Of a DNA stretch of 64,000 nt, positions 9,752 through 21,154 are shown piece by piece. Below the pieces are notes generated by a model, which worked only from the letters and a program-made list of their open reading frames with translations, did no database searches and was not told the origin of the DNA. The stretch is taken from positions 27,089,214 to 27,153,213 of the forward strand of contig NC_079209.1 in NCBI RefSeq assembly GCF_026745355.1, read 5' to 3'. Made by a program: the position numbers and the translations under genes. This DNA is from Beta vulgaris subsp. vulgaris (taxonomy: Eukaryota; Streptophyta; Magnoliopsida; Caryophyllales; Amaranthaceae). The first letter of the stretch is position 1. The number at the start of each line of letters is the position of its first letter.

Positions 9752-12700
9752 GGTATAGAGGTGTTTCTTGCGAGAACGGCTGGTTAAGCCTCCCGAGGCG
9801 AATCCTCCCGCGATGACGTTGACATATCCTGCGGTCTCGTCACTCCAGGTCTGCTTTTCTTGCGGGGTTCGACTTTCTTCTCTTTTGGTTCCTTTAGATA
9901 TCGGTTCAATTTCCCTTCGTCGGCTAGCTTGTCTAGCGCTCTCTTTAGTTCTCGACAGTGACGTATGGTGTGACCACAGTCGTGGTGGAACTCACACTAG
10001 AGCCTTTTATCTCATTTGCTGACGGATGTCCGGATGGGATTAGGCTTTGGCAGGGGATACTTCCCTTTGATATCCTGGTAGATCTTCTTTGATTCAAGTT
10101 ATACCGGGGGTCATTCCAGTTGTTTTCCAATCGAGGCTTCTTGTCTTTTTCTTTTCGAGGGACATCCCTGGGTTATCCGCTCGAGGGGTGTACTCGTGCT
10201 TTCTCTTTCCGGAGCTAGGCTCCTCATGCGTTTTGCAGATATCGGAGGCATGAATGAACTTTTGAGCAAGATTCATTGCTTCTGAGAACGGCGAGGCCTC
10301 GCTTTCCGCAAGCTTCAGTTTGAACCTGCTCGATGGATATAACCCGGACATGAGCGCGGTGAATGCGACGCTGTCCTGTAGATCAGAAACTTTTAGCGAT
10401 TCTTCGTTGAATCTCTTGATGTAGTCGGCTAGGTCCTCTTCCCTCTGTTGTATAATCGACATGAGATGGATACTGGTCTTCCGATGTCTTGTACCCGCAA
10501 TGAAGTTCTGCTTGAAAGCCGCCTCGAGGGCGGTGAAGCTCGATATGCTCCCGGAGGGAAGCTCGGTGAACCAAGTTAAGGCCAACCCCTTTAAAGTGGT
10601 CGGGAAGAACTTGCACCAAGCCGCCTCACTGCTGGTTTGAACACTCATCTACCCTTTGAAAGCTGTCAGGTGGTCGATGGGGTCTGTCGTTCCATCATAG
10701 TGGTCGATGGGGGGAACCTTAACCTTTCGAGCGGTGAGAGCTCTCATGATGTTCTCCTCGAAGGGCGTTGAGAACCCTAGATTGCCCATTTGGACTTCCG
10801 ACTCTTTGCTGGATTTGGAACTCGACGCCCGCTATCTATGACCCCATCGATGTCCAGGTTCCTTCTCTTTTCGAGGCTCTCTCTGCTCCTGGGCTCCTTC
10901 TCCCGAGGTTCCCTCTCTCGAAGTTCCCTCTGTTCACGGTTAGGGCTGGGAGGTGTATTCCTTGCCCTGGACTGCGCTAGCTTTTCATTCAAGAATTTTT
11001 GAGCGTCACGGTTACCATTTCTTAGATGGCGCTCGTTGATCACGTTGATAATTTGAAAAAGTAATACTGCAAGTGCACGGTGTCCGTTGTTAGCAGATAC
11101 TTAGCAAATATGGGTCGATCCCACAGGGAGAGGATTTCTATCGATTTTCGCTTAATTATAATAAACTATCTCAGAAAAACGAATGTTTGATTTGAATAAT
11201 AACTAAACTAGGAGCAAGTAATATCACAATCTTCATTTAATCAATGAATTAAAAGTCTAGGGCATACGTTCGGTCCATCATGCTCATACCATTCAAAGAA
11301 TACAAATCGATTCAATAATAAATAAACTAGGGGGTGAGTAATTAAGAAAATGGTTAATCCTTCGGTCGGGTATTAACACTTTCAATTCAACCTATGCAGT
11401 ACGATCGCTAACATATTCAGAATTGCCAATTGTAATGAAGCCTCTAAGAATATGATCTTTCAATTCTAATTCCTATTAGCAAATTAGTTAACTCTTGATA
11501 TTGGCCAATTACAAGAATCAAACTATTTAAAACTTATCAATTGGAATTACTCACAACCCTAATCTATAAATCAATTAAATTCAAAGAATAAAAAATCATG
11601 GTATAAACATGGCTTCCCTCACTTTGCCCTAGAAAAAGGACTACTCACTCATAATTGAAATAACTAAAGCAAAATCAATAATTAACCTAGAATTCATGAT
11701 TGAAAATAATGAAAATAATAATAAAGCAAGAGAAAGACAATAGCAAATATTAATAAAGAAGAAAAACAATGGAAGAATACCTCTAGAACTTGAATTAATG
11801 GAAGAGAAGCAAAAAATAGGGTTTCAAGGAAAGAGATGAAGAATAAATGTAATACTAGATTTTTTTGGAATAAAAGCATGAGAGAGAAATAAAATAAATC
11901 TCCCCCTTTTATATTTTCCTCTGATCTAATCTTTTATGAGTCCAAGAAAAAGAAAATAAGAAAGTAAACTGATAAAAAAAGTTTGATGATTGGGCAATAG
12001 TAGCGACGACGACCACTACTTACGTCCAGCTCTTATGTGCGTCCTGGCTCGTCATTGGGCGCTAGCTAACCAGCGAGCCAAGCAGCACTCTTGACAACGC
12101 ATGGGCAGCAGCCCATTGGGCGCTGGGCAGCCAGTGGGCTAGGCAGCGAGCTTCGACAATGCATAGGCGTGGGTAGCCCATTGGGCGCTGGAATTGCGGC
12201 AGCTTCTTGGGTTAACTTTCGAAGGCTATTTCTTGCATTCTAGGAATTTTCTGTAAGCGTATGACCTATCGTTGCGAAGGTATTTAAGTCTAGTTTCCAA
12301 TGCAACTTGAATCACTTAAAGTCGATTTGTAGAATTCAAGTTATGATCAAAAGGGTGAACATGTGTCGGTTTTTATCACTTCGAAAATAATGCGTTTCTT
12401 CGTTTTCAACTCAAATTTACTCTCCAAAGATATGCCGCAATCCTTAGGGAAGCTACTTCACATAATGTGATTATAAAGAACAAGAGAATAGTCCACGCCC
12501 ATAAATTCACCGATCAAAAGCCACCATTCATCAACTCCCTTTACAAGAATTATCCAATTCATCCAAAATCCCTTCGGAAGCGTCCAAATAGCTATGAAAC
12601 TATCTGAAATATTAAGAAAACTACAAACGAAGCGAAATAGAGCACATAATAGATAATCCATGCTAATGGCCACTAAAAATGCAGCTATATGAATCAATAT

Positions 12701-13201
12701 GCTCTAAAAATGCAACCTAAATATGCCTAAAAAGTCTATATAAAAATGATCTATCACACGTGTCGCGCGTCCCCCCTACTGGGGGTAGCCTGAGTTGCCC
12801 GTCGAGACACTCTTGGTGAGTTTTGCGGATCGAGGGTTATGACCTGAGGTAGATCGAGGTTTCCTACTCGATTACGGGCAATCACCAGTCGAGGCATGGG
12901 AGGCAAAGGGCGAGGTCCCTTCTCCTCCTACTTGGAAGTTTAGTATCAGAGCTCGAAGGTCGCGCTCAAAATTCTCGCTGAGGCGGTCGGCTAGCTGCTG
13001 AAGGTCCCGCTGAGTGACCGGGTTAGGACTGGTCTGCTCACATCGCAGGGGGCCCGCTTGGGTTGGAGCTGTCCGAACTCGAGGCGCCCCAAGGTTAACT
13101 GCACTCGTAACCTCTCGAGGGTTAATCTCCTCGAGGATGTGCTGGTTGCGGGCCGAGAGAATGGGAGCCTGTCGGGGGTTCTCCGGTGTCTTGTCGGCCA
13201 C
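9752..13201 (-). pseudogene. Tat element gag, split by a solo LTR
   Basis: Gag starts near 13201 (MADKTPENPRQAPILSARNQ), just inside the PBS, and reads to about 12770. It is interrupted by the 11046-12756 insertion and resumes at about 11043 (INERHLRNGNRDAQKFLNEK). A highly charged Arg/Glu segment follows. The central retrotransposon-gag domain (10648-10094) contains WCKFFPTTLKGLALTWF and FKQNFIAGTRHRKTSIHLM. A degenerate basic C-terminal part leads into protease in other frames. The two flanks rejoin in the same reading frame when the insertion and one target duplication are ignored, so the solo LTR broke an otherwise continuous gag. Gag forms the virus-like particle. Confidence 0.8.
11046..12756. 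mobile_element. Solo LTR (1711 bp) nested in gag
   Basis: The insertion has canonical LTR ends TGATA..TATCA, a 5-bp terminal inverted repeat. A perfect 5-bp target duplication CACGT flanks it at 11041-11045 and 12757-12761. It is AT-rich, has no pol coding and no internal repeat pair, so it is best read as a solo LTR left after LTR-LTR recombination. A recognisable block near the left end reads GCAAGTGCACGGTGTCCG and then GGGTCGATCCCACAGGGAG. The family was not identified. It is younger than the Tat element it interrupts. Confidence 0.88.
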
Positions 13202-13297
13202 CTCATGGGACGGCGCTCTCGAGTGATGAGAGGGGACGGGAGTCCTTTGTCATCTTCGGTTTCTCCGAGTGATGGCCATGACTTTTAGTTCGATGTC

Positions 13298-13316
13298 CCC
13301 ACAGACGGAGCCAACC
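13298..13316 (-). other. Primer binding site of the Tat element
   Basis: On the minus strand, directly after the LTR end GGAACA, the sequence reads GTTGGCTCCGTCTGTGGGG. It differs by one base from the TTGGCGCCGTCTGTGGGG type seen at this place in many plant gypsy elements. This fixes the LTR boundary at 13318 and the direction of the element. Confidence 0.75.
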
Positions 13317-13317
13317 T

Positions 13318-13688
13318 GTTCCGGGTAAAAACTTGTATTATGTGGGATAGATCGAGATTAGGACTAATGAGGGCCGGATGCTTGAAGACGGCTGGGAGAC
13401 CTGCACAGGACGAGAGTTAGGCTACCCCGAGGGTGGATCCGGGATCGCTCCTCCGACGATCAAGTTATTTGATGTGTATTAATTGGGATTTGTGAAGTGG
13501 ATTGTCTAGAATTCCTTACCTCAATAAATGGGGATCTGCCCAGTATTTATAGGTGTTGAAATGTGTGAAGAATGTATCTGCCATGCTGGCACAGAATTTA
13601 AGGCAGGTGGGTCCCACTGGGGGACTGCCACGCTGACAAAGGGCTTCGGAGTATATGGCGGCCCACTGGGCGATATTGGGCCCAAATA
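13318..13688 (-). repeat. 5' LTR of the Tat element
   Basis: In plus orientation it starts TGTTCCGGGT at 13318 and ends at 13688 with CCAAATA, where the left copy has CCAAACA. The terminal CA has therefore mutated to TA. Its length of 371 bp is short for a 12-kb gypsy element but fits some Tat members. It is followed by non-element DNA. Confidence 0.85.
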
Positions 13689-13805
13689 GTTATGATTTTC
13701 GACCTGAAAATTGAATCAGGTTGGGTTTGGGTTATGGATAAGTGAGCAGAAATATAAATCATGTCAACCTGAAATTGACCCAACCCAACCTAATTGCCAG
13801 CCCTA
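13689..13805. mobile_element. hAT-like MITE fragment
   Basis: The stretch holds inverted runs of GGTTGGGTTTGGGTT and GACCCAACCCAACC and ends TTGCCAGCCCTA, the reverse complement of TAGGGCTGGCAA. That terminus is frequent in small plant hAT-like elements. Only one terminus is visible because the other side abuts the Tat LTR, which suggests the Tat element inserted into this older element. Confidence 0.45.
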
Positions 13806-14922
13806 GTTTAAATAGATTAACCTAATTAATAACCTCAAATGAAAGTTGGAGAAAGGTTTAAGTAATTATTAGTATTAATAATATGGAGACTATTGTGAGT
13901 TCGTTTAGTTAACTCTGGATTAGATTATTGAGGACGTGTTGGATAAGGGATTGTAGTTCAATGACTATAAAAATGGAGTAATATAATAAAGTTACATTGT
14001 TTATGAGTATTCACAAAGCCAAGTTAATATCTAAGATTACTTAAGTAAGTGCAGGTTTGTGCATTACTTTAAAGTAGTTTGAGTTATGTTATGGCTGAAT
14101 TTTTTCACATGATGACATTGACGCGACGGCATGATAACGCGACGACATGATGCCATCTGACATGGTGACATAGTGACTATCACATGAAGACGCAGCAGAG
14201 AACGCAAGATTGGAGCTAAGCATTAAGTAGTAACGGTTTTGCTAAATAAGAAAGGAGCATAATGAGGCATAAAATCAGCCGTTGAGGAGCGTGGATTGTG
14301 ACGTTGGAGCATAAATGAGAAAGATCTCCCATGATTGAAGGACCGAAGTTAATGTAATAATTAGAGAATTTATTATGCATTCGTTGAGAAAAAGCCAAGG
14401 GAAAAAAGAGGCATACAAAAGAGAGAGGGGGATCATTAGTCATTTTTTACGCAACATTGTTAGAAGTAAACCAAGGAGAAAGATATTTTTGTAACGATTG
14501 TCACTTGCTAAGAAAGACAGTCAACCTTAGTAGATTGGTGGATCCCCATCCACCCGCGATTTTTACCCATCTTCATTAGGGTTTTTCGCGTCACCATTTT
14601 CTTGTGTTCATCCCCTTTGATCCCCATTACACTCGTTTATTGCATTGTCTTAAACATAATCTGGTCAAATCGTCCCAAGCATTAATCTCGTCGTACGCGA
14701 TAAATTTTAGCATAAACAAGTTATATAATTAAATGACTTCTAATTAGAAATGAGGTTGAGTCGCTCTACTAAGTAGGAATATGATCCTATAATGGTTGAC
14801 ATTTATAATGGTAATGGAATTAAACTTACGATATAACATGGCCCATAATTGATTAAGTCTAATCAACCTTTGTTTCATGAAACTCGAGTTGTGAAATCTA
14901 CGTTAACTCTCCTTAGTTAATT
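13806..14922. other. Unassigned AT-rich DNA, possibly part of a long LTR
   Basis: No coding sequence is supported. At 14118-14190 there is a cluster of GCGACG/GACATGATG near-repeats, and at 14525-14620 a leader-like stretch (ATTAGGGTTTTTCGCGTCACC). These could belong to the U3/R part of the plus-oriented LTR arm ending at about 17658, but no terminus was found. Confidence 0.3.
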
Positions 14923-15860
14923 GGAAAATTCTATATGGTGACCCTCAATTTTTTTAAATTCTATTTGGTAGACAACTTTTATCTTTCCTTTATTTGGGAA
15001 TCTTTGTATTTTCTTTGACCTTATTACATTTTAAATAAACGCTGATTTTTTAATTACAAAAAACTAATTTTAAAATGAAAAAAAAAACTCAAACCCTCCC
15101 CCACACCATAACAACCCATCCTACCACCCCTTCTCCTCCCCTAGCCTAACCCAGACTCACCCCCCCCCCAACACCCTTCGACAAACCCCCCACACCCTGC
15201 CCCTCTTCCTGTCCCCGTTTCCGGCGCCCCTTCCCCTTCCCTTCTCCATTTCCGAGCTCCTCCCTACCGAAAACAACCCCCTCCCAGAAATCACCTCTCC
15301 TTCCCTACCGTTTTCTCTCTCCTCACCGTGCTTTCTCTCTCGTCGAAGCTCCATGTTCTCTCTCCTCTGTTAGTGGTTGGAGTTGTGGTGTTGTCGTGTT
15401 GCTACCCCAAATTCCCCTCCCATGTTCCTGTCTTTCTTCTGCGCTGATGGTGGTGGTTATGGTGTGCTCTCTCTCTCCTCCGTCGCGGTGCTACTGTTGG
15501 TGGTTCTCGTCGCCGTACTATTGTTGCTGACGTGGTGGCCGAAATCGGCAACAGGGATTTTGGGTGGGGGGGGGGATGAAATCAGGAACGGAAAGGGGAA
15601 AGGTGGCTGAAAACGAAAAGGGGAAGGAGGGTGAGATGGGTGGTTATGGTGGGGGAGGGTCTGAGTTTTTATTTAATTTCAAAATTAGTTTTTTGTATTT
15701 GAAAAATCACTTTTTTAATTAAAAAATAATTTTAATATGCAATAAGGTTAAAGAAAAAAAAAAAAAAAAATAGAGTAGAGGATTACCAATTAGAGGAAAG
15801 ATAAAAATTGTCAACCAAATAGAATTAAAAAAAGTTGAGGGTCACCATATAGAATTTTCC
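14923..15860. mobile_element. Mutator-like foldback element, 938 bp, non-autonomous
   Basis: Perfect 26-bp terminal inverted repeats start GGAAAATTCTATATGGTGAC, with the reverse complement at the right end. A perfect 9-bp target duplication TAGTTAATT lies at 14914-14922 and 15861-15869. The inverted homology extends inwards for roughly 200 bp on each side (for example CCCTCCCCCACACCATAAC on the left against its complement near 15640). Long TIRs and a 9-bp duplication are hallmarks of Mutator-like elements. The GC-rich centre (15120-15600) has short open frames but nothing recognisable as a transposase. It could hold captured host sequence. Confidence 0.88.
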
Positions 15861-16984
15861 TAGTTAATTAATTCTAAGAGAGAGACTTATTGTAATTGTT
15901 GTTGGTGCTTGATGACAGTTGTTATCACTATTGAGATAAATGTTGATTGATAACCATGAAGTATAAAAGAGTATAAACTATTTATAATCAAGAATATGAG
16001 TTGTGCGTTTGTGATTTAGTAACTCTTGCTTGTTTATAAATTGTTTTGGTTTATAAGTTCTATGATTGAAATTGAGTTGAACCTAGTTGCATAACTATGT
16101 TGAACCTAAATTCGTAAGAAAGCACGATGACATGTGATTATAGTTTTCTAGAGTGAATAAGTCTTCTAGTATGGTTGCTTAATAGTTGTTTATAATTACT
16201 AAGGATATAGGATGAGTTCCAAGAATGATCAATTGTGTTATGAATGAGAATGGAAAGTAATTTAAAGGGGAAAGTAGCCTCATCTGAGTCGTTGGATGAG
16301 GTGACACGAACAGTCCCCCATGGATTGTGAACCTTGGGGGATCCACGGGGAAACCTGCCCATTGCTTTGTGGGGCAATAATTGGGCGATATATCAGGTAG
16401 TGCGAAACTTGTGGATGGCTGATCAGCAGAAAATGAACTCCGGACTAGTCGCGGTTATTGGCCAAAAGTAATGTATTGAATGTTTATTCACTACTTGAAT
16501 ATAAATGATGATATTGGAATCCTGATAAAGAATCATATATTGATATTAAGGAATTATATCATGGTAAGTCGTTATGATATTGAATTCCTGACAAGGAATC
16601 ATATTTTGGTATTGGATTCCCAGTAAGGAATCATGTCATGGAGTGTTGTCATGTTATTTAATTCCTGATAAGGAATTGGTTGCAAAGGTATAAGAAAATG
16701 ATTGATATAGTAGTTGAAAATATAAGTTGGATTTCTGATAAGAAATCGATTAGAAGTAATTAAATATTATTTATATCGTAGTTGGCAAACTTAGTTTCCT
16801 GATAAGGAACAGTGACATATTTGAAAGACTAATTAAATAATGATATATGAAACATGTCTCTATTGTGCTTGCATGGAAGTCATCGTGTTGCATTTGTCGT
16901 TATGTGAATGATGGTGTAATAGAAAAAAATAATCGGATAAAGATATAATAAGTATGTGATCGACAGGAGTTGATGAGATGCATG
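15861..16984 (+). other. AT-rich DNA, probably body of a plus-oriented LTR
   Basis: No gene is visible. The region continues into the arm recognised at 16985-17658 and holds the hairpin series at 16516-16810. A short GC-richer block at 16260-16440 resembles the gypsy LTR segment found near 19140-19320. The 5' end of the LTR could not be located. Confidence 0.35.
16516..16810 (+). repeat. Six short palindromic ATTCC-TGATAA-GGAAT repeats
   Basis: Imperfect hairpin units of about 19-21 bp occur at roughly 16516, 16582, 16613, 16660, 16729 and 16792. The core is ATTCCTGATAAGGAAT and variants such as ATTTCTGATAAGAAAT. Several changes on one side of the stem are matched on the other side (TTTC/GAAA, TTCC/GGAA), so pairing may be conserved. 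Confidence 0.75.
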
Positions 16985-17658
16985 TTGTGACTATGTTGAT
17001 TGTTGAGTCGTTTTCAAGTAAAAGCCGCGAAAGGATGTGTTAATCATATTTACGGGTTTAATACTCAACTTTGCTGATGTTTGTGCGTATGTTGTTTTGA
17101 CATTTCTGTGGCCTGTCACTTAATGGGTGATATTTTTCCTAAATGTTTCAGGTTGAAGCCGTAAGCTAATCTCTTACAAGTTGAAGCTGATACGAGTTGG
17201 TGTAGTGTTGGATTTGTTTTCGAAGCGAGGACGCTCCACTTCGTAATAGTTAACCGTTTGTTTTTTATAATCTATTTCACAATTTAAGAGTTGTTGATGC
17301 TACTGATTCTCTTTCGGTGTTCATCCACGAAAGCGTTAAGGCTATTGAGATTTAGAAGTGAAGATATTGTATTTATTAGAATTCTATAAACAGGTTTAGA
17401 TTATTTCCCGCTTTAGGGTTGTCTTATTTTTAAAGGAAAATCTCCCAGATTTTCTATAGAAATTTATAAGGATAAAGTCTGAGAATCAGGGCGTTGTTGT
17501 AATATTTAATTTGAATTGAATAGAATTGCGAATTGAGCTCCACACTCTCCGATGTAGTTCGGTGAGTGTGATGGTAATAGCCTGGGTTATCTCGACTAAA
17601 TACTCTTCCGCTGTGTCTAATCCTCTGTAAGCTGGTCGCGAGAATTCGGGCTGTTAAA
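16985..17658 (+). repeat. LTR arm in plus orientation (inverted partner of 17750-18590)
   Basis: Segments of this stretch reappear as reverse complements in 17750-18460. Examples are TTCGGTGAGTGTGATGGTAA at about 17560 (against TTACCATCACACTCACTGAA at about 17840), and the CTCAACTTTGCTGATG..TTTCTGTGGCCTGTCACTT block at about 17065-17120 (against the complement at about 18290-18350). The arm ends CGGGCTGTTAAA at about 17658, followed by a TATCTGATCC stretch that may be a degenerate initiator-Met PBS. Confidence 0.65.
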
Positions 17659-17749
17659 ATTTATCTGATCCATTAAACATATTTACAACTCTTACACCAT
17701 GATATAAAGATCATAGCATACTAAAGAGTAACCACGCTATGATACTATT

Positions 17750-18590
17750 TGTAACAGGCGGTCCTTCCCGACTAGCTTATAGAGGATTAATGCACAATAG
17801 AATTAAGTAAATAATCTGAGCGAGCTGACCAACTATTACCATCACACTCACTGAACTATATCAGAGAATATGAAAACCAAAATCTCAACTATATTCAATT
17901 AGAATTAACTATTACAACAACTCATTGATTCTCATACTCTATGAATTCCTTGGACAAATCCGACAAAGTTTCCTTGAAAATTAAACAGCCTTAAAACGGA
18001 AACTAATTTAACCCTGTTCACAATTACAATTAAATAAAATATTCTCCATTCCGACACCCAACAATCTCATCGTTTTTGCTAGAACAACACCAAGAGAGAA
18101 TCAAGCACATAAATGGATTCTAAATATATTAATAGACAACAACTAGTTAATGACTAACCATTACAACTATCATACTTACTAGCTCGTAAAACAAGTTAAT
18201 ACTACTATCATACTTACTAGTAATCCGAAACCTTCACCGTTAGAGAACTTCAACTCTTAAACATGCAGTAAATGAGACACTTCCACCCATCAAGTGATAG
18301 GCCACAGAAATGACAAAACAAAACGTACACACATCAGCAAAGCTGAGTACTAGCTCGTAAAACGCATTTAAAATATGCTTTGGTGCTCCTTTACTTGAAA
18401 AAGATTCGAATACAATTATATTAACAAAGCAACAACGATAGCAATAGCAACAACTACACATGCCTTAAACTTGTCATCCAATACCATTGGTGACTTCACA
18501 ATTCCTTACGGAACATCACAATAGCAAACATGCTTTAACTTGTCATCCAATACTCTCAGAGACCTCATGGTTCCCGCGAAACAATCTTTT
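17750..18590 (-). repeat. LTR arm in minus orientation, truncated at 18590
   Basis: It begins TGTAACAGGC at 17750. Just to its left, GCTATGATACTATT resembles the complement of the initiator-Met PBS (GCTCTGATACCATT), so this is the 5' LTR of a minus-oriented element. The arm is cut at 18590, where the TGTAACACC LTR of another chromovirus begins. Its internal region is reduced to the 91 bp between it and the facing arm. Confidence 0.65.
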
Positions 18591-21154
18591 TGTAACACCT
18601 CGATAATTTTCTCTTTTCCAAAATACCTTTTCAATATAAAACTTAGAGAATGATAACATTATAGCCCGTGTAATAACGTATCAACTTATTCATAATTTTG
18701 TAGCGGAAAACATATAACTGAACTTTAGAATTGAAATATAATAAATAATCAAAATAACTCTAAAACCAAACAACATTGTTAACTTTAACTGAAAACCAAA
18801 CTTAATTGTAAATGTATCTACTACAAAACAATCAATAGATCAATCTGTTACACAAGCTCTCCGTTCCCAAATTCCCATGATGCAACATTTGCACACCTGT
18901 AGATGTCAATGCACCAAAGAATCTGTCACCAAGAATGGATCATCACACATCAATAAGGCAAAGCCATGATCAGCACATACAAACAAAGCACGTAGTCAGC
19001 AAAGCTGAGTACTACATAATAATAAATAAACATTATTAGCATGATACTAATAAATATTAAGCAGGGATAAATAACAACATAACAATTTGGAGATAACTTT
19101 TACTGAATTAAACTTTAACAACCTTTTTATTACTCTAATGGAATAGTCATTGGACCGAGTTGTCTAACTAAAACCCAACCTTCACCTAGGAAGACGAAAT
19201 ACGGGCGCGACTCCGTATTCCAAATGACCTACGATATCGAGGAACTTTTTAAATAAAAATAGGAACGGTGATCAATCCCATTCCTAGAAGAAGCCATGGT
19301 CCGCTCACCTTGTACCCCAACTCCTGATTGTCCAACTTCAGACGTGGATCAGTCTAAAGTTTATCATTATCCAAGTTTCACTTTACATGATTTACCAATT
19401 ATTACTTGTTATGACACATAAGCAATACATATAATATATAATCAAACATTCACAACTTTATTCCTTTTTATTTTAGGATTAAATAAGTGATCATATAACT
19501 TACAATCCAAGATTAATTCCTTCTTTATTTCAATCCTTCTTATTTGTTAAACGTAGCCAACAACCAACTTACTTTTCAAAGGTATAAATTACCAACTTAC
19601 CAAATAAGACCTGCAGTCCTCATAGAGTAGTGAAAATAATAATATAAGGGAACAAGTGATTCAATCATGATCCAACTAGTAAATATATTAATTCCCCATG
19701 TGAATTAATATATAAAGTTCACAACCAACATGTTTGCATCAATATTTCATACAAACATGATATTAATCTGATAATTAAATCCCATACTTCACATGTTCGC
19801 ACGCAGGCATAAAACATGTAGAATCCAATTATAATAGCAATCATATATGAACTCACATAATTCCTATACATGATACTACATAACTTTCCTTCCTAAAATA
19901 ATGCTACTACATCAAACAACACATAGATATGTACGTACCTTGTGTAGACAAATTGATAGGTCACTTTAAACACTTTAGAAGTCGCCTACAGAGTAATCTC
20001 GCCTAAAACAACCAATATAATTTATAATAAATACTCCAAATAAATTCCAGCCACTTTAGAATATTTTAAATTACCTTTAAAAATATTTAAAGTTGTTTTT
20101 ATCATTAAAACTTCAATTACTCATATTCCCTAGCATAGAACTATTATACTAGTCATGAAAACTCATAAAACTCCATTAATAACAATCTTTCTAAAATTCC
20201 AACAACTTATAAATTATTAAAACTCTCTTTAAACATGCTTAAATTCATAAGTTAAATCAATTTCATAGTTTATAACATGCTACTATGATTTTTCAATCTA
20301 TAATACCCTAAAAATCCATGCTTTGATAATTAAAAATCCAATTTAAACATAATAATCAAATCTGAATTTTTATTTTTCAATACATAATTTGTATAATCAT
20401 AGTTTCCTCATCAAAATAGTAAATTACAGCTTCCAATCATAATTAGTACTAAAACAAAACATATCTTTAAGTAAAACTTGAGGAAGAAGTAAAGAAATCA
20501 ATCCAACACAAGAAAAGAGAGGAAGTGGAATCACGTGGAAGGGAGAGGAGAAAGAGAATATTTTTTAGAGTTTGTCTTGTAAGAGACCACCTACTTTTAA
20601 ATTAAAATTAGGCAATGGTAAGCTCAATATTAAAAAGAGAATTAACCCAATAGTGATTAGGTTAATTTTTTTGGTGACTAGTTTAATCCATTTAGTGACT
20701 ATGTCTATTTTTATATTAAAATTAGACTGTTTCTTTTAGTAATTTTTGTATATATTATTGTGGGTAAAATATTTGGGCTTAATGATATTTATACAAGCTT
20801 TCCTTTTGGGTTTAGGAAAAGGCAATTGGATCCTAAGTAGGATAGAACAATAAATAGGATTGATGAGTAAATTCATAACATTACTAGAAGTTCTTTTTGC
20901 TATTCCAATTAGTATATTGATTCCTCAATCCCATTTAAAATCCTTTTTCAAATCCAATTAGTATTTTAAATATTTTTCAAAGCATGTGTTAACAAAATAT
21001 TTTAACTTCCTTAAATCTTTAAAATAATTCCTTTGACTTTCAAAATAGTCAACCTTTAAAATAAATAAATTATTTTAAACTAAATTATATTCAAATATAA
21101 ATATTTATATACCAAAATATATTTATAAAATTCATAAATTTACAGGGGATCACA
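18591..21154 (-). repeat. 3' LTR (2.56 kb) of chromovirus remnant 1
   Basis: In plus view it runs from TGTAACACCTCG to GGGGATCACA. It is flanked on the right by GTCTACCCTTCTC, the complement of a polypurine tract, and then by the end of a gypsy polyprotein on the minus strand. On the element strand it therefore starts TGTGATCCCC after GAGAAGGGTAGAC. It contains the CAGCAAAGCTGAGTAC motif at 18997-19012. No gene lies inside and the region is strongly AT-rich. Confidence 0.75.

Larger units (their letters stand above)
1..13688 (-). mobile_element. Tat-lineage Ty3/gypsy LTR retrotransposon with antisense ORFs
   Basis: Two direct repeats (1-345 and 13318-13688) flank an internal region coding, on the minus strand, for gag, protease, RT, two RNase H domains and integrase in gypsy order. 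Two features known for the plant Tat lineage (Retand, Grande and Ogre relatives) support the assignment: a second RNase H, and extra coding sequence on the opposite strand between integrase and the 3' LTR. A 59-bp tandem array lies next to the 3' LTR, also typical of Tat. The first 26 bases of the left LTR lie outside the window, so the left target duplication cannot be seen. By-eye LTR comparison finds roughly 18-20 differences in 345 bp, so the insertion is not recent. Coding regions contain stops and frameshifts. A younger solo LTR is nested at 11046-12756. Confidence 0.9.

Noticed and set aside
14525..14620. Host gene 5' leader (ATTAGGGTTTTTCGC)
   Set aside because: No downstream coding exon; position fits the transcribed leader of an LTR.
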